60,456 nt of DNA, from contig JAOXRU010000045.1 of assembly GCA_025800395.1 (NCBI GenBank), forward strand, positions 1 through 60,456, read 5' to 3'. Shown one piece after another: positions 49,727 to 58,881 of this stretch (positions are counted from its first letter, which is position 1; every line of letters starts with the position of its first letter). Under the pieces are notes generated by a model, which did no database searches, had not been told where the DNA came from, and saw only the letters and a list, made by a program, of their open reading frames with translations. A program made the position numbers and the translations under genes. This stretch comes from Flavobacteriaceae bacterium. Lineage in GTDB: Bacteria > Bacteroidota > Bacteroidia > Flavobacteriales > Flavobacteriaceae.

Positions 49727-52700
49727 TTAATTAATCTTATAATAAATTCGTTGGTTTTTCAGTTTTTCAACCAATTGATTGCTTATCTGCACTTTCTTAC
49801 TGCGACTTGGCATATTCAGTTTTATTTTTTGCTCCATATCGTAAAGGGTAAAATGCAGATGGTGTTCTCCAGGATGTTCTTCCAACATACGTTGCAAAAA
49901 CTGCAATTGATCTTCTTTGAAATTTCTAATATCTAACTGCACGGTGATTTTTTTCGCCATAGCGTCTAGGATATCTTGCAATTGCTGAAGGCTATTGAAT
50001 TGTAATCTCGGTTCTCCTTTTTGTCCGGTCTCTTTTTTGACCCAGCCAGGTTTTACATATACTTTGAAATAAGTAAACGAATCGATTACCAAAAAGTATC
50101 TAAACTTGAGATATTCCTCCCCAAAGATCCGAAACTCATAAGAGCCTTCATAATCTTCTACAGTAAACATTGCCCAACCCTTCCCGTTTTTGGCTACCAA
50201 ATGTCGCACATCGGTAATGATTCCAGCAAATGTAAGTTCCCTATTTTCGTAATTCGCCAAATTGGAAAACATTTGAAGGTTGGCATTGCAAAAGGATTGC
50301 AACTCCAATTTAAAATCATCTAGAGGGTGTCCGGAGATAAAGATTCCGACCACTTCTCGTTCTTTTTTGAGTTTCATCATCGTTCCCCAGTCTTCACAAG
50401 CTGGCACTACCGGTTCTGGAATTTGAACTTCCGAAGCTTCGCCGAAGAGGCTCACTTGAGAGGAGTTTTTGCTTTCTTGAAATTTGGCAGCATAGCGAAT
50501 TACTTTTTCTAAAAACACTGTACCATCACCCTGATCGTGGAAATACTGTGCTCTATGGGTATCGGTAAAAGTATCGAATCCACCGGCAAGGGCAAGGTTT
50601 TCGAAGGCTTTTTTATTGGCAGCACGAAGGTCTATACGCTTGGCCAAATCGAACACAGAACGATAAGGACCATCTTCTTTTCGGTTTTCTACTATGGTTT
50701 GCACAGCCCCTTTTCCTACCCCTTTTATTGCTCCCATTCCAAAACGTACTGCCCCCTGATCATTTACAGAAAACTTATAAAAAGATTCATTGACACATGG
50801 TCCCAATACATCCAATTTCATCCGCTTACACTCCTCCATAAAGAAGGTAATGGTTTTGATATCGTTCATATTATTGGACAATACCGCAGCCATATATTCT
50901 GCTGGGTAATGCGCTTTGAGATAAGCCGTTTGGTAAGCCACCCAAGCATAGCAAGTAGAGTGGGATTTGTTAAACGCATAGGCGGCAAATGCCTCCCAAT
51001 CCTTCCAAATTTTTTCGAGTTTTTCTTTATCATGACCTCTTTCCACCCCACCATCGATAAATTTGGGCTTGAGTTTTTCAAGCAGGGCAAATATTTTTTT
51101 ACCCATAGCTTTACGCAACATATCGGCTTCACCTTTAGTAAAACCAGCGAGCTTTTGCGATAGCAGCATTACCTGCTCCTGATATACGGTAATTCCGTAG
51201 GTTTCCTGTAAATACTCCTCACAGGCATCCAAATCGTATACAATTTCTTCTTCTCCGTGTTTCCTACGAATAAAACTAGGGATATATTCTAGTGGCCCTG
51301 GTCGATACAAGGCATTCATGGCGATGAGATCTGCAAACACTGTAGGTTTGAGCTCTTTCATGTACTTCTGCATCCCTGGGGATTCGTATTGAAACACCCC
51401 AACCGTTTCTCCTTTTTGGAACAATTCGTAGGTTTTTTCGTCTTTTAAGGAAAAGTTTTCCGGATCGAGTTCTATGCCGTATTTGGCCTTTACAATTTTG
51501 CAAGTATCCTTAATCAGGGTTAGGGTTTTGAGTCCCAAGAAGTCCATTTTAAGCAAGCCAGCATTTTCTACCACCGCATTGTCAAATTGGGTACAGTACA
51601 TATCCGAATCTTTGGCTAGTGCCACAGGAACGAATTTTGTGATATCGTCTGGGGTAATGATCACCCCACAAGCGTGTATACCGGTATTTCTTACCGATCC
51701 CTCTAGGATACGTGCTTTATTGAGCGTTTCGGACTCTAGGTCATCTCCGTCGGCTATCTGTAGGAGTTGGTTGATCGAGTCTACCTCCTCCGATCGGAAC
51801 TTTGCCTTTAATTCCGCTTCTGATTTCCCAAAGATTTTGGCCAATTTGGTATTGGGAATCAGTTTCGCAATGCGGTCGGCTTCATGCAGGGGCAAATCGA
51901 GTACCCTAGCGGTATCTCTAATAGACGATTTTGCTGCCATGGTGCCATAAGTAATAATTTGAGCCACTTGATTGGCACCATATTTCTCGATTACATAGTC
52001 CATCACCCTACCTCGACCTTCATCATCAAAATCGATATCGATATCGGGCATACTCACACGATCTGGATTGAGAAATCGCTCAAAAAGCAAATCGTACTTT
52101 ATGGGATCCAAATTGGTTATCCACAAGCAGTAGGCCACAGCACTACCTGCGGCAGACCCCCTTCCTGGTCCTACAGAAACGCCCATATTTCTCGCTTCGC
52201 GTATAAAATCCTCTACGATAAGGAAGTAGCCTGGATATCCCGTTTTCTCGATTACCTCCAATTCAAAATCGAGTCGCTCTTCGATTTCGGGTGTGATTGC
52301 CTCATATCTTTTCTTGGCCCCCTCATAAGTAATATGTCTTAGGTACGCATTCTCTCCTCTTTTACCACCATCTTCGAGGTCTTCCGCAAACTGAAATCGC
52401 TCCGGAATTTCGAAGGCAGGCAAGAGTACATCCCTAGCTAGGGTAAAAGGCTCTATCTGATCGACTATAGATTCTATATTAGTAATGGCCTCTGGAATAT
52501 CTTTAAAGAGGTCTTTCATTTCGGCCTCACTCTTGAAGTAATATTCCTGATTGGGTAGCCCATATCGGTACCCTCTACCTCTACCAATAGGAGTGGCCTG
52601 TTTTTCTCCATCCTTTACACAGAGCAAGATATCGTGCGCATTGGCTTCCTCTTTGGTACCATAATACGTATTGTTGGTGGCCACCATTTTGACCTGATGT

Positions 52701-54109
52701 TTTTTTGCAAACTCTACTAGTACCGCATTTACTCTATTTTCGTCTTCTTGTCCGTGGCGCATCAATTCGATATACAAATCCTCCCCAAAGGTTTCTTTCC
52801 ACCAAATCAGCGCCTCTTCTGCCTGTTTTTCCCCTATATTCAATATTTTGGAAGGCACCTCTCCATAGAGATTTCCGGTGAGGACTATCACATCTTCTTT
52901 GTATTTGGCAACGATTTCTTTATCAATACGTGGCACATAATAGAAACCTTCGGTATAGCCAATAGAAGACATTTTTGCCAGATTGTGATAGCCATTTTTG
53001 TTTTTGGCCAACATGACTACCTGATAGCCATTATCTTTTACGGATTTGTCCAAATGATTTTCGCACACAAAGAATTCACACCCAAGAATGGCCTTGAGCG
53101 GTTTTTCATCGAAGGTTTCTCCTTTTTCTTCGGCTTCCGCCTTTTTGGACGCCAATCCTTGGTTGTATTTATCTACTGCGCTTACAAAGTGAAAAGCCGC
53201 CATCATATTGGCATGATCGGTAAGGGCCACTGCCTGCATCTTTTGGCTTGCTGCAAGATTAACCAAGGCGGGAATACTAATAGTTGACTGTAGAACCGAA
53301 AACTGGGAATGGTTGTGCAAATGCGAAAAAGCGGCATTTTGTAATGCGGTCAAATTTTCCTGCAGATCTTTTTGGGAAACCTGCGGTGCCGTTTGTTTTT
53401 CTATACGTTGGCGTATAGCGGCAGAAGCTTTTTGAAGATTGACATGCTCGAGCCCAATGAGCGCGATAGGCTCTGGATTTGCTTCCGAAAACCGATTCCA
53501 ATAATCCGCATCTACATCGAGTTGCTCCTTGGTAAAGACTCTTTTTCGAATTAACTCGAAAAAACAACGAGTGGTTGCCTCTACATCAGCCGTTGCATTA
53601 TGCGCTTCGGCAAAAGGCACCTGAAATAGAAACTCATGCAATTCGGTAAGTGTAGGTAATTTAAATTTCCCCCCTCTACCGCCAGGTATTTGACACAAAG
53701 ATGCCGTAGTTTCTGTACAGGTATCTAGTACCGGCAATTCGTTGAGTTTGGTTTGTGTATCAAAACGGTGGTATTCACAACCCATTATATTGTTGTCGAA
53801 ACCCACATTTTGGCCGACAATAAACTTCGATTTTTCTATGGCTTGGTTGAATTTTTCCAACACCTCTGTCATTGGCACTCCTTGCTCTTGCGCCAATTCG
53901 GTAGAAATACCGTGTATTCTTTCTGCATCGTAGGGAATAGTAAAACCCTCAGGCTGGATAAGATAATCTTGGTGTTCGATGAGCTTTCCCATTTCATCGT
54001 GTAACTGCCAAGCTATTTGAATGGCTCTGGGCCAATTATCTACATCAGTGATGGGTGCATTCCAACGCTTTGGTAAACCTGTAGTTTCTGTATCAAAAAT
54101 TAAATACAT
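49727..54109 (-). CDS. dnaE: DNA polymerase III alpha subunit with N-terminal proofreading exonuclease
   Basis: 1460 aa, longer than the usual 1,150-1,200 because of an N-terminal DEDDh exonuclease (1-190) with all catalytic residues: Asp6 and Glu8 in FDTETTGL, Asp105 in NVGFDNN, His170 and Asp175 in HNATADVE. A linker leads to PHP (from about 261: SHLHNHSQFSVL), where ligands are altered: Gln follows HNHS, and the later segment reads VATNNTYYGTKEE, lacking the Asp and His of active PHP domains. The polymerase palm has PDIDIDFDDEGR with Asp689/Asp691; helix-hairpin-helix, OB fold (LTFAGIITDVRHLVAKNG) and a C-terminal region follow. This is the replicative polymerase with proofreading in cis. 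Confidence 0.95.
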   Translation of the reverse strand: MYLIFDTETTGLPKRWNAPITDVDNWPRAIQIAWQLHDEMGKLIEHQDYLIQPEGFTIPYDAERIHGISTELAQEQGVPMTEVLEKFNQAIEKSKFIVGQNVGFDNNIMGCEYHRFDTQTKLNELPVLDTCTETTASLCQIPGGRGGKFKLPTLTELHEFLFQVPFAEAHNATADVEATTRCFFELIRKRVFTKEQLDVDADYWNRFSEANPEPIALIGLEHVNLQKASAAIRQRIEKQTAPQVSQKDLQENLTALQNAAFSHLHNHSQFSVLQSTISIPALVNLAASQKMQAVALTDHANMMAAFHFVSAVDKYNQGLASKKAEAEEKGETFDEKPLKAILGCEFFVCENHLDKSVKDNGYQVVMLAKNKNGYHNLAKMSSIGYTEGFYYVPRIDKEIVAKYKEDVIVLTGNLYGEVPSKILNIGEKQAEEALIWWKETFGEDLYIELMRHGQEDENRVNAVLVEFAKKHQVKMVATNNTYYGTKEEANAHDILLCVKDGEKQATPIGRGRGYRYGLPNQEYYFKSEAEMKDLFKDIPEAITNIESIVDQIEPFTLARDVLLPAFEIPERFQFAEDLEDGGKRGENAYLRHITYEGAKKRYEAITPEIEERLDFELEVIEKTGYPGYFLIVEDFIREARNMGVSVGPGRGSAAGSAVAYCLWITNLDPIKYDLLFERFLNPDRVSMPDIDIDFDDEGRGRVMDYVIEKYGANQVAQIITYGTMAAKSSIRDTARVLDLPLHEADRIAKLIPNTKLAKIFGKSEAELKAKFRSEEVDSINQLLQIADGDDLESETLNKARILEGSVRNTGIHACGVIITPDDITKFVPVALAKDSDMYCTQFDNAVVENAGLLKMDFLGLKTLTLIKDTCKIVKAKYGIELDPENFSLKDEKTYELFQKGETVGVFQYESPGMQKYMKELKPTVFADLIAMNALYRPGPLEYIPSFIRRKHGEEEIVYDLDACEEYLQETYGITVYQEQVMLLSQKLAGFTKGEADMLRKAMGKKIFALLEKLKPKFIDGGVERGHDKEKLEKIWKDWEAFAAYAFNKSHSTCYAWVAYQTAYLKAHYPAEYMAAVLSNNMNDIKTITFFMEECKRMKLDVLGPCVNESFYKFSVNDQGAVRFGMGAIKGVGKGAVQTIVENRKEDGPYRSVFDLAKRIDLRAANKKAFENLALAGGFDTFTDTHRAQYFHDQGDGTVFLEKVIRYAAKFQESKNSSQVSLFGEASEVQIPEPVVPACEDWGTMMKLKKEREVVGIFISGHPLDDFKLELQSFCNANLQMFSNLANYENRELTFAGIITDVRHLVAKNGKGWAMFTVEDYEGSYEFRIFGEEYLKFRYFLVIDSFTYFKVYVKPGWVKKETGQKGEPRLQFNSLQQLQDILDAMAKKITVQLDIRNFKEDQLQFLQRMLEEHPGEHHLHFTLYDMEQKIKLNMPSRSKKVQISNQLVEKLKNQRIYYKIN

Positions 54110-54237
54110 ATAGACGGAAAATTGTTAGGGTGTCAAGCATCCAAATTTACGGGAATTAATTGAAATGATGTTTCAAAAAATATCAACAATCCGATAATAA
54201 GGGATTCCCCTAGCATTAGAAAGCTATTGGTGACCTT

Positions 54238-54729
54238 TCAATCGTTTTTGTGGAGCAGTTTCCGAAATTCGTAATAGGCAAATGCTGCATAGGCCAGCCC
54301 AAAAAGAAAAAATATATTGAGTACCCATCCCACATCTATTTGCAAAATATACTCATTTTGATGCAAAACATACCACATTCTCAGCAATATAAGCGAAAAA
54401 GCCAGTACCAATACGATCCGTGGTCTTTTTGGAAAAAATGCACCGAGGAGAAAAAACACTACTGAAACCACACCGGCAAATGTACCCATAAGGTGCAAGC
54501 GTCTTTTTATAAACTCCGCTAAGAGATTGTTGCCTTCGGATTCCCATGCCCAATAAAAAGCAAAGATTGCGGAGAGCAAAGACAAAAGACCAATGGCAAA
54601 AAGCACCATTTGGGCCAATTGTAGTTTTTCCGCCGCTTCCCTATTTCTGGCCTGTAGCAATATACCTTCCAAATCGTTGGTATAATTCCAATGGTCCATC
54701 TCGCTAAGATTTTGCGATAAGGATTTCAT
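54238..54729 (-). CDS. Small four-helix membrane protein, hypothetical
   Basis: 163 aa from the ATG at 54729 (MKSLSQNLSEMDHWNY), or 153 aa from the ATG at 54699, just after the response-regulator stop. After a polar N-terminus, four hydrophobic segments follow: about 55-75 (MVLFAIGLLSLLSAIFAFYW), 93-112, 118-130 and 140-155, with a short charged C-terminus (FRKLLHKND). No family recognised. It overlaps or abuts the upstream receiver-domain gene, so both are likely expressed together. Confidence 0.6.
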   Translation of the reverse strand: MKSLSQNLSEMDHWNYTNDLEGILLQARNREAAEKLQLAQMVLFAIGLLSLLSAIFAFYWAWESEGNNLLAEFIKRRLHLMGTFAGVVSVVFFLLGAFFPKRPRIVLVLAFSLILLRMWYVLHQNEYILQIDVGWVLNIFFLFGLAYAAFAYYEFRKLLHKND

Positions 54730-55114
54730 TCTTCCCAAGCAGGAGTAATTGCTCCTTGAGAATTCGAACGATTCGATTTCTATTAAAAGGTTTTTGGATA
54801 TAAGACACCACTTTTTGATGCAATTTGAGGTGCTGCATATCATCCACAGTATTGGAGCTACTTGCCACCACCACAGGATGATATACCGAATGTGACTTGA
54901 GGACATTTAAAAAATCCCAACCATTGAGATTTGGCATATTGATATCCAAAATAATCAAACAAGGTTTGGCTTCAGCCAACAACTGTTTAATCCCCATTTC
55001 TGGATCTAAAAAAGCACGAAGATGAAAATCGACTTTGGTTTCATTCAAAAACATTTTGAGAAATAAATGATTGATAGAACAATCATCCACAATATAGACT
55101 GTAGGATTAAACAT
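54704..55114 (-). CDS. Receiver-only response regulator
   Basis: 136 aa, a single CheY-like receiver domain. Phosphorylation site Asp57 (LIILDINMPNLNG), acidic pocket Asp10/Asp11 (YIVDDCS), the Ser in VVVASSSNT and Lys108 (YIQKPF) are all present, so it should be phosphorylatable. It has no output domain and no histidine kinase is in the window. The gene runs into a small membrane protein gene downstream. Confidence 0.92.
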   Translation of the reverse strand: MFNPTVYIVDDCSINHLFLKMFLNETKVDFHLRAFLDPEMGIKQLLAEAKPCLIILDINMPNLNGWDFLNVLKSHSVYHPVVVASSSNTVDDMQHLKLHQKVVSYIQKPFNRNRIVRILKEQLLLLGKNEILIAKS

Positions 55115-55363
55115 AAAACATAGAATTTGGGTTATTGATACTGCATTTAATTATCTCCAACAAGAGAACTATCAAACGTTATTCAATATACAAAAAAAAA
55201 GTTTAAGTAAGAAAAATATTACAGTCTTTTTTTTCAAAAATCAAACATCTTTACAGTATTAAAATCTATGTATTTCATCTTCAGCTTATTAGAGCAAACA
55301 TATTCCTGCTACGGCCACCCAATTTTTATCGCAATGACATTATGTGCTTACAAATAAAAGTTT

Positions 55364-55371
55364 TAACTTTG
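55364..55371 (+). promoter_or_regulatory. Bacteroidota-type -7 box of rpsP
   Basis: TAACTTTG fully matches TAnnTTTG. It lies 48 bases before the rpsP ATG; the upstream TTG element is not clear. Confidence 0.6.
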
Positions 55372-55390
55372 CAGCCTTAAATTAATCACA

Positions 55391-55405
55391 GAGGTCGAGT
55401 ACCTC
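55391..55405 (+). promoter_or_regulatory. Short leader hairpin before rpsP
   Basis: GAGGT-CGAGT-ACCTC, a 5-base perfect stem in the short leader between the promoter and the rpsP start at 55419. It could take part in control of S16 operon translation; no evidence beyond position. Confidence 0.3.
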
Positions 55406-55418
55406 ATAAATTAACATT

Positions 55419-55967
55419 ATGCCAGTTAAAATTAGATTACAAAGACACGGTAAAAAAGGGAAGCCTTTTTATTGGGTAGTTGCTGCCGACAGCCGTGCAA
55501 AAAGAGATGGTAAATTCTTAGAAAAACTAGGAACTTACAATCCAAACACCAATCCAGCACAAATTACATTAAATGTAGACAATGCAGTACAGTGGTTGCA
55601 AAATGGCGCGCAACCAACCAATACCGCTCGTCGTATTTTATCGTATAAAGGCGTGATGCTAAAGCATCATTTAATGGGCGGTGTAGCTAAAGGAGCATTT
55701 TCTGAAGAAGAAGCGGAGAAGAAATTCCAAGCTTGGTTAGAAGAAAAAACCGGTAAAGTATCTGCAAAAGAAGAAACTTTAGCCAAAGAGCAAGAAGCTG
55801 CTAAGGCAAAAGCTTTAGAAGCAGAAAAAGAAGTTAACGAGAAGCGTATTGCTGATAAAGCAGAAGCAGAAGCTCCAGCAGAGGAAGAAACTGCGGAAGG
55901 AGAAGAAGCGGCAGCTGAAGAAGCTCCAGCAGCGGAAGAAGCAACTGAAGGAGAAGCTGAAGCATAA
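55419..55967 (+). CDS. rpsP: 30S ribosomal protein S16 with long acidic C-terminal tail
   Basis: 182 aa. Residues 1-85 are the S16 core: [55 protein letters not shown]. Typical S16 is 80-90 aa; here a helical Lys/Glu/Ala tail (about 95-145) is followed by an almost pure Ala/Glu stretch with [16 protein letters not shown] at the end. Such tails occur in Bacteroidota S16 proteins. S16 binds 16S rRNA early in 30S assembly. rimM follows after 7 bases, the usual rpsP-rimM pairing. Confidence 0.96.
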   Translation: MPVKIRLQRHGKKGKPFYWVVAADSRAKRDGKFLEKLGTYNPNTNPAQITLNVDNAVQWLQNGAQPTNTARRILSYKGVMLKHHLMGGVAKGAFSEEEAEKKFQAWLEEKTGKVSAKEETLAKEQEAAKAKALEAEKEVNEKRIADKAEAEAPAEEETAEGEEAAAEEAPAAEEATEGEAEA

Positions 55968-55974
55968 ATTTACC

Positions 55975-56511
55975 ATGAGAAAAGAAGATTGTTTCTATCT
56001 CGGTAAAATCGTTAAAAAATTTAGTTACAAAGGGGAAGTACTTGTAAAACTAGATACAGACGAACCCGAATTGTACGAAAATATGGAGTCAGTGTTTGTG
56101 GAAATGCGCAATGCACTGATTCCTTTTTTTATTGTAAAATCACAACTTCACAAAGACAGCCTACTTCGTATTAAATTTGAAGATGTTTCTAGCGAAGCAG
56201 AAGCAGAAAAGCTGTTGGGAAGTGCCTTACACCTGCCCTTGGCATTACTTCCCAAGCTAAGTGGCAACCAGTTTTACTATCACGAAATCATAGGATTTAC
56301 CGTACTAGACGCCAACTATGGGGATGCAGGTGTGGTCACAAAAGTAAACGACAGTACAGCACAGCATTTATTGGTTCTAAAAAAAGCAAACAAAGAGGTG
56401 CTTATTCCTATCAATGATCATATCATCAAACGATTGGATAGGGAGCAAAAACAGATTCACATAGAAGCGCCCGAAGGATTAATAGACTTGTATCTTTGCG
56501 AAGATGAGTAA
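55975..56511 (+). CDS. rimM: Ribosome maturation factor RimM
   Basis: 178 aa from the ATG at 55975 (MRKEDCFYLGKIVKKFSYKGEVLVKLDTDEP). RimM helps fold the 30S head during assembly and binds S19. An N-terminal RimM domain (1-85) and a PRC-barrel-like domain (about 95-170: FYYHEIIGFTVLDANYGDAGVVTKV, and EVLIPINDHIIKRLDREQKQIHIEAPEGLIDLYL) are clear. The next gene starts 8 bases before its stop, so the unit is rpsP-rimM-trmN6. Confidence 0.95.
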   Translation: MRKEDCFYLGKIVKKFSYKGEVLVKLDTDEPELYENMESVFVEMRNALIPFFIVKSQLHKDSLLRIKFEDVSSEAEAEKLLGSALHLPLALLPKLSGNQFYYHEIIGFTVLDANYGDAGVVTKVNDSTAQHLLVLKKANKEVLIPINDHIIKRLDREQKQIHIEAPEGLIDLYLCEDE

Positions 56512-57223
56512 GCCTCCATTTCGTTTCAAACAATTTGCCATAGCACAAGACCGTTGTGCCATGAAAGTAGGCACCGATGGGGTATTGCTAGGTGCTTGGA
56601 CACCAATTAGCCAACAACCCTATAGCATACTGGACGTAGGAAGTGGCACAGGGCTCATTGGACTCATGCTTGCCCAACGAAGTGGTGCTGCGCAAATAGA
56701 CGGCATCGAATTGGATACCGATGCCTATGAGCAATGTGTAGAGAATTTTGAAGCCACTCCATGGAACGATCGTTTGTTCTGCTATCATGCATCCTTCCAA
56801 GAGTTCTTTTCTGAAATAGAAGAGCAATACGATCTGATCGTCAGCAACCCTCCTTTCTATGCAGAACAGGTTTCTTCGGGAGACCAACAAAGAGATATAG
56901 CCCGACAAAGCAGTAGTCTTCCTTTTGACCATCTTTTGGTTGGTGTTCGCCAATTGCTAGAGCCACAACAAGGCGTTTTTGCAACTATCTTGCCCTATAA
57001 AGAAGAAAGCGGTTTTATAGAACTGGCAGCACAGCTTGATCTCTACCCTACACAAATTTGTCGCGTACAAGGCAACGAAAACAGTGCCATAAAAAGAAGT
57101 CTCATTGCCTTTTCTACACAAAAGAAAGTCCTCATAGAGGAGTCTTTAGTATTGGAAATGGAAAGAAACCAATACACCCAAGCCTACCGAGAACTCACCA
57201 AAGATTTTTACCTCAAGTTTTAA
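56504..57223 (+). CDS. trmN6: tRNA1(Val) adenine(37)-N6 methyltransferase
   Basis: 239 aa class I SAM methyltransferase. The SAM site is ILDVGSGTGLIGLMLAQRS (about 45-62) followed by an acidic DGIELD; the N6-adenine motif NPPF is at 115-118 (IVSNPPFY). The N-terminal FKQFAIAQDRCAMKVGTDGVLLGAW is typical of the YfiC/TrmN6 group, which methylates A37 of tRNA-Val. Overlaps rimM by 8 bases. Confidence 0.9.
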   Translation: MSKPPFRFKQFAIAQDRCAMKVGTDGVLLGAWTPISQQPYSILDVGSGTGLIGLMLAQRSGAAQIDGIELDTDAYEQCVENFEATPWNDRLFCYHASFQEFFSEIEEQYDLIVSNPPFYAEQVSSGDQQRDIARQSSSLPFDHLLVGVRQLLEPQQGVFATILPYKEESGFIELAAQLDLYPTQICRVQGNENSAIKRSLIAFSTQKKVLIEESLVLEMERNQYTQAYRELTKDFYLKF

Positions 57224-57336
57224 GCACGTATTAGCAACCCACAGAAAAAGCTTTTCCTTTCAAAATTCTAGTAGGGTTTGCTACGGAAGTCCCCAAGAAT
57301 ATGGGAAATTTATCTCGTAAAACGCACAACTATTAA

Positions 57337-57385
57337 AAATATAACAATAGCTCGTTGTTTTGTTATATTTCTTTATCTATTTTTG
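57337..57385 (+). promoter_or_regulatory. Promoter with flanking 11-bp inverted repeat, acyl-CoA dehydrogenase
   Basis: A -7 box TATTTTTG (57378-57385, full TAnnTTTG match) has TTG at 57355-57357 with a 20-base spacer. Perfect inverted repeats AAATATAACAA (57337-57347) and TTGTTATATTT (57360-57370) surround the -33 element, a layout expected for repressor control. Confidence 0.6.
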
Positions 57386-57404
57386 AAGTCAAATTTATAC
57401 GCAA

Positions 57405-58583
57405 ATGAAACCAGATTTATTTGAAGCACCGGATTACTATCAGTTAGACGATTTATTCACCGAAGAACATAAATTAGTTAGAGATGCGGCAAGGCAATGG
57501 GTCAAACGAGAAGTTTCTCCCATCATAGAAGATTATGCCCAACAAGCTAAATTCCCAAAACAAATAGTAGGCGGATTGGCAGAAATTGGCGCTTTTGGGC
57601 CATATATACCCGAAGAATATGGTGGGGCTGGCTTGGATCAGATTAGTTACGGCTTAATCATGCAAGAAATAGAAAGAGGAGACTCTGGCGTACGTTCCAC
57701 TGCATCGGTACAGTCTAGTTTGGTGATGTATCCAATTTGGAAATACGGCACGGAAGAACAAAAACAAAAGTTTTTACCAAAATTGGCTTCTGGAGAATAC
57801 TTGGGATGCTTTGGCTTAACCGAACCCAACCACGGATCGAATCCAGCAGGAATGGAATCGAAGTTTAAAGACATGGGAGACCATTACCTATTAAACGGCG
57901 CAAAATTGTGGATTTCCAACGCCCCTTTTGCAGATGTGGCAGTGATATGGGCCAAAAATGAAGAAGGTCGCATACATGGTTTAATTGTAGAACGTGGCAT
58001 GGAGGGATTTTCTACTCCAGAAACCCACAACAAATGGAGTTTGCGCGCTTCTGCTACCGGAGAATTGATATTTGACAATGTAAAAGTACCAAAAGAAAAT
58101 TTGTTGCCAGGAAGATCTGGATTGGGCGCACCTTTGAGTTGCTTAGACTCTGCACGTTTTGGTATCGCTTGGGGAGCCATAGGCGCTGCCATGGACTGCT
58201 ACGATACTGCACTTCGCTATGCACAGGAAAGAGAGCAATTTGGAAAGCCAATTGCCGCTACCCAATTACAACAGAAAAAACTAGCGGAGATGATCACCGA
58301 AATCACCAAGGCCCAATTACTAGCTTGGCGCCTGGGTGTATTGCGCGAAGAAGACAAAGCCACCTCCGCACAAATTTCTATGGCCAAGCGAAACAATGTG
58401 GAAATGGCAATAAATATCGCTAGAGAAGCCCGTCAGATACTTGGCGGCATGGGAATCACTGGAGAATACAGCATTATGCGCCATATGATGAACTTGGAAA
58501 GTGTGATTACCTACGAAGGAACCCACGATATTCACTTATTAATTACTGGTATGGATATTACTGGTCATGCTACTTTTAAATAA
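57405..58583 (+). CDS. Acyl-CoA dehydrogenase, glutaryl-CoA-dehydrogenase-like
   Basis: 392 aa. FAD enzyme of the ACAD fold. GCDH-like marks are VRSTASVQSSLVMYPIWKYG (about 97-116), which includes the Arg that binds the glutaryl carboxylate in GCDH, and TYEGTHDIHLL with the catalytic base at Glu371. Other family blocks: CFGLTEPNHGSNPAGMESK, NGAKLWISNAPFADV and RQILGGMGITGEYSIMRHMMNLE. It should oxidise glutaryl-CoA in lysine/tryptophan breakdown, with decarboxylation, and needs an ETF partner not present here. A palindromic operator candidate sits upstream. Confidence 0.88.
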   Translation: MKPDLFEAPDYYQLDDLFTEEHKLVRDAARQWVKREVSPIIEDYAQQAKFPKQIVGGLAEIGAFGPYIPEEYGGAGLDQISYGLIMQEIERGDSGVRSTASVQSSLVMYPIWKYGTEEQKQKFLPKLASGEYLGCFGLTEPNHGSNPAGMESKFKDMGDHYLLNGAKLWISNAPFADVAVIWAKNEEGRIHGLIVERGMEGFSTPETHNKWSLRASATGELIFDNVKVPKENLLPGRSGLGAPLSCLDSARFGIAWGAIGAAMDCYDTALRYAQEREQFGKPIAATQLQQKKLAEMITEITKAQLLAWRLGVLREEDKATSAQISMAKRNNVEMAINIAREARQILGGMGITGEYSIMRHMMNLESVITYEGTHDIHLLITGMDITGHATFK

Positions 58584-58641
58584 AAAATAGGAGATTTCAC
58601 TTTCTTTTGCTCAAAAAAGACAGCGGATTTTTTAATATATA

Positions 58642-58668
58642 CCACTCCATGTTTGGAGTGGTTTTTTT
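58642..58668 (+). terminator. Rho-independent terminator after the acyl-CoA dehydrogenase
   Basis: Perfect 8-base stem CCACTCCA / TGGAGTGG (58642-58649 and 58654-58661), loop TGTT, then T7. Confidence 0.9.
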
Positions 58669-58827
58669 GTCTTTAACATTTAATCCCTACATAAAAAGAA
58701 ATGAAATCAATTTGCTTCATAGACCAAACCCCTTAGTTAAAAGCACTTTACAAACAAAAAAACAAAAATAAAAGCATTCAAAAAACACTTGCTGATTTTG
58801 GTCATATCCTCAGAAAAAAGCTAGAAG

Positions 58828-58835
58828 TATTTTTG
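58828..58835 (+). promoter_or_regulatory. Bacteroidota-type -7 box upstream of the FadL-like gene
   Basis: TATTTTTG, full match to TAnnTTTG, 47 bases before the start codon. The nearest TTG upstream is 27 bases away, longer than usual. Confidence 0.4.
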
Positions 58836-58881
58836 TACTAGGTGATACTTATCACTGATTTTTCAACCTAAAACCGTTTTT

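Larger units (their letters stand above)
55115..55418. other. Divergent control region, response regulator / rpsP
   Basis: About 300 AT-rich bases between the divergent response-regulator and rpsP genes. It holds the rpsP -7 box and leader hairpin listed separately. I see no gene or RNA gene in the rest. Confidence 0.6.

Noticed and set aside
50537..51163. Long forward open frame opposite dnaE (208 codons), and similar frames elsewhere
   Set aside because: It lies fully opposite conserved dnaE polymerase sequence, has low-complexity aromatic composition and no start context; it is a shadow of the real gene.
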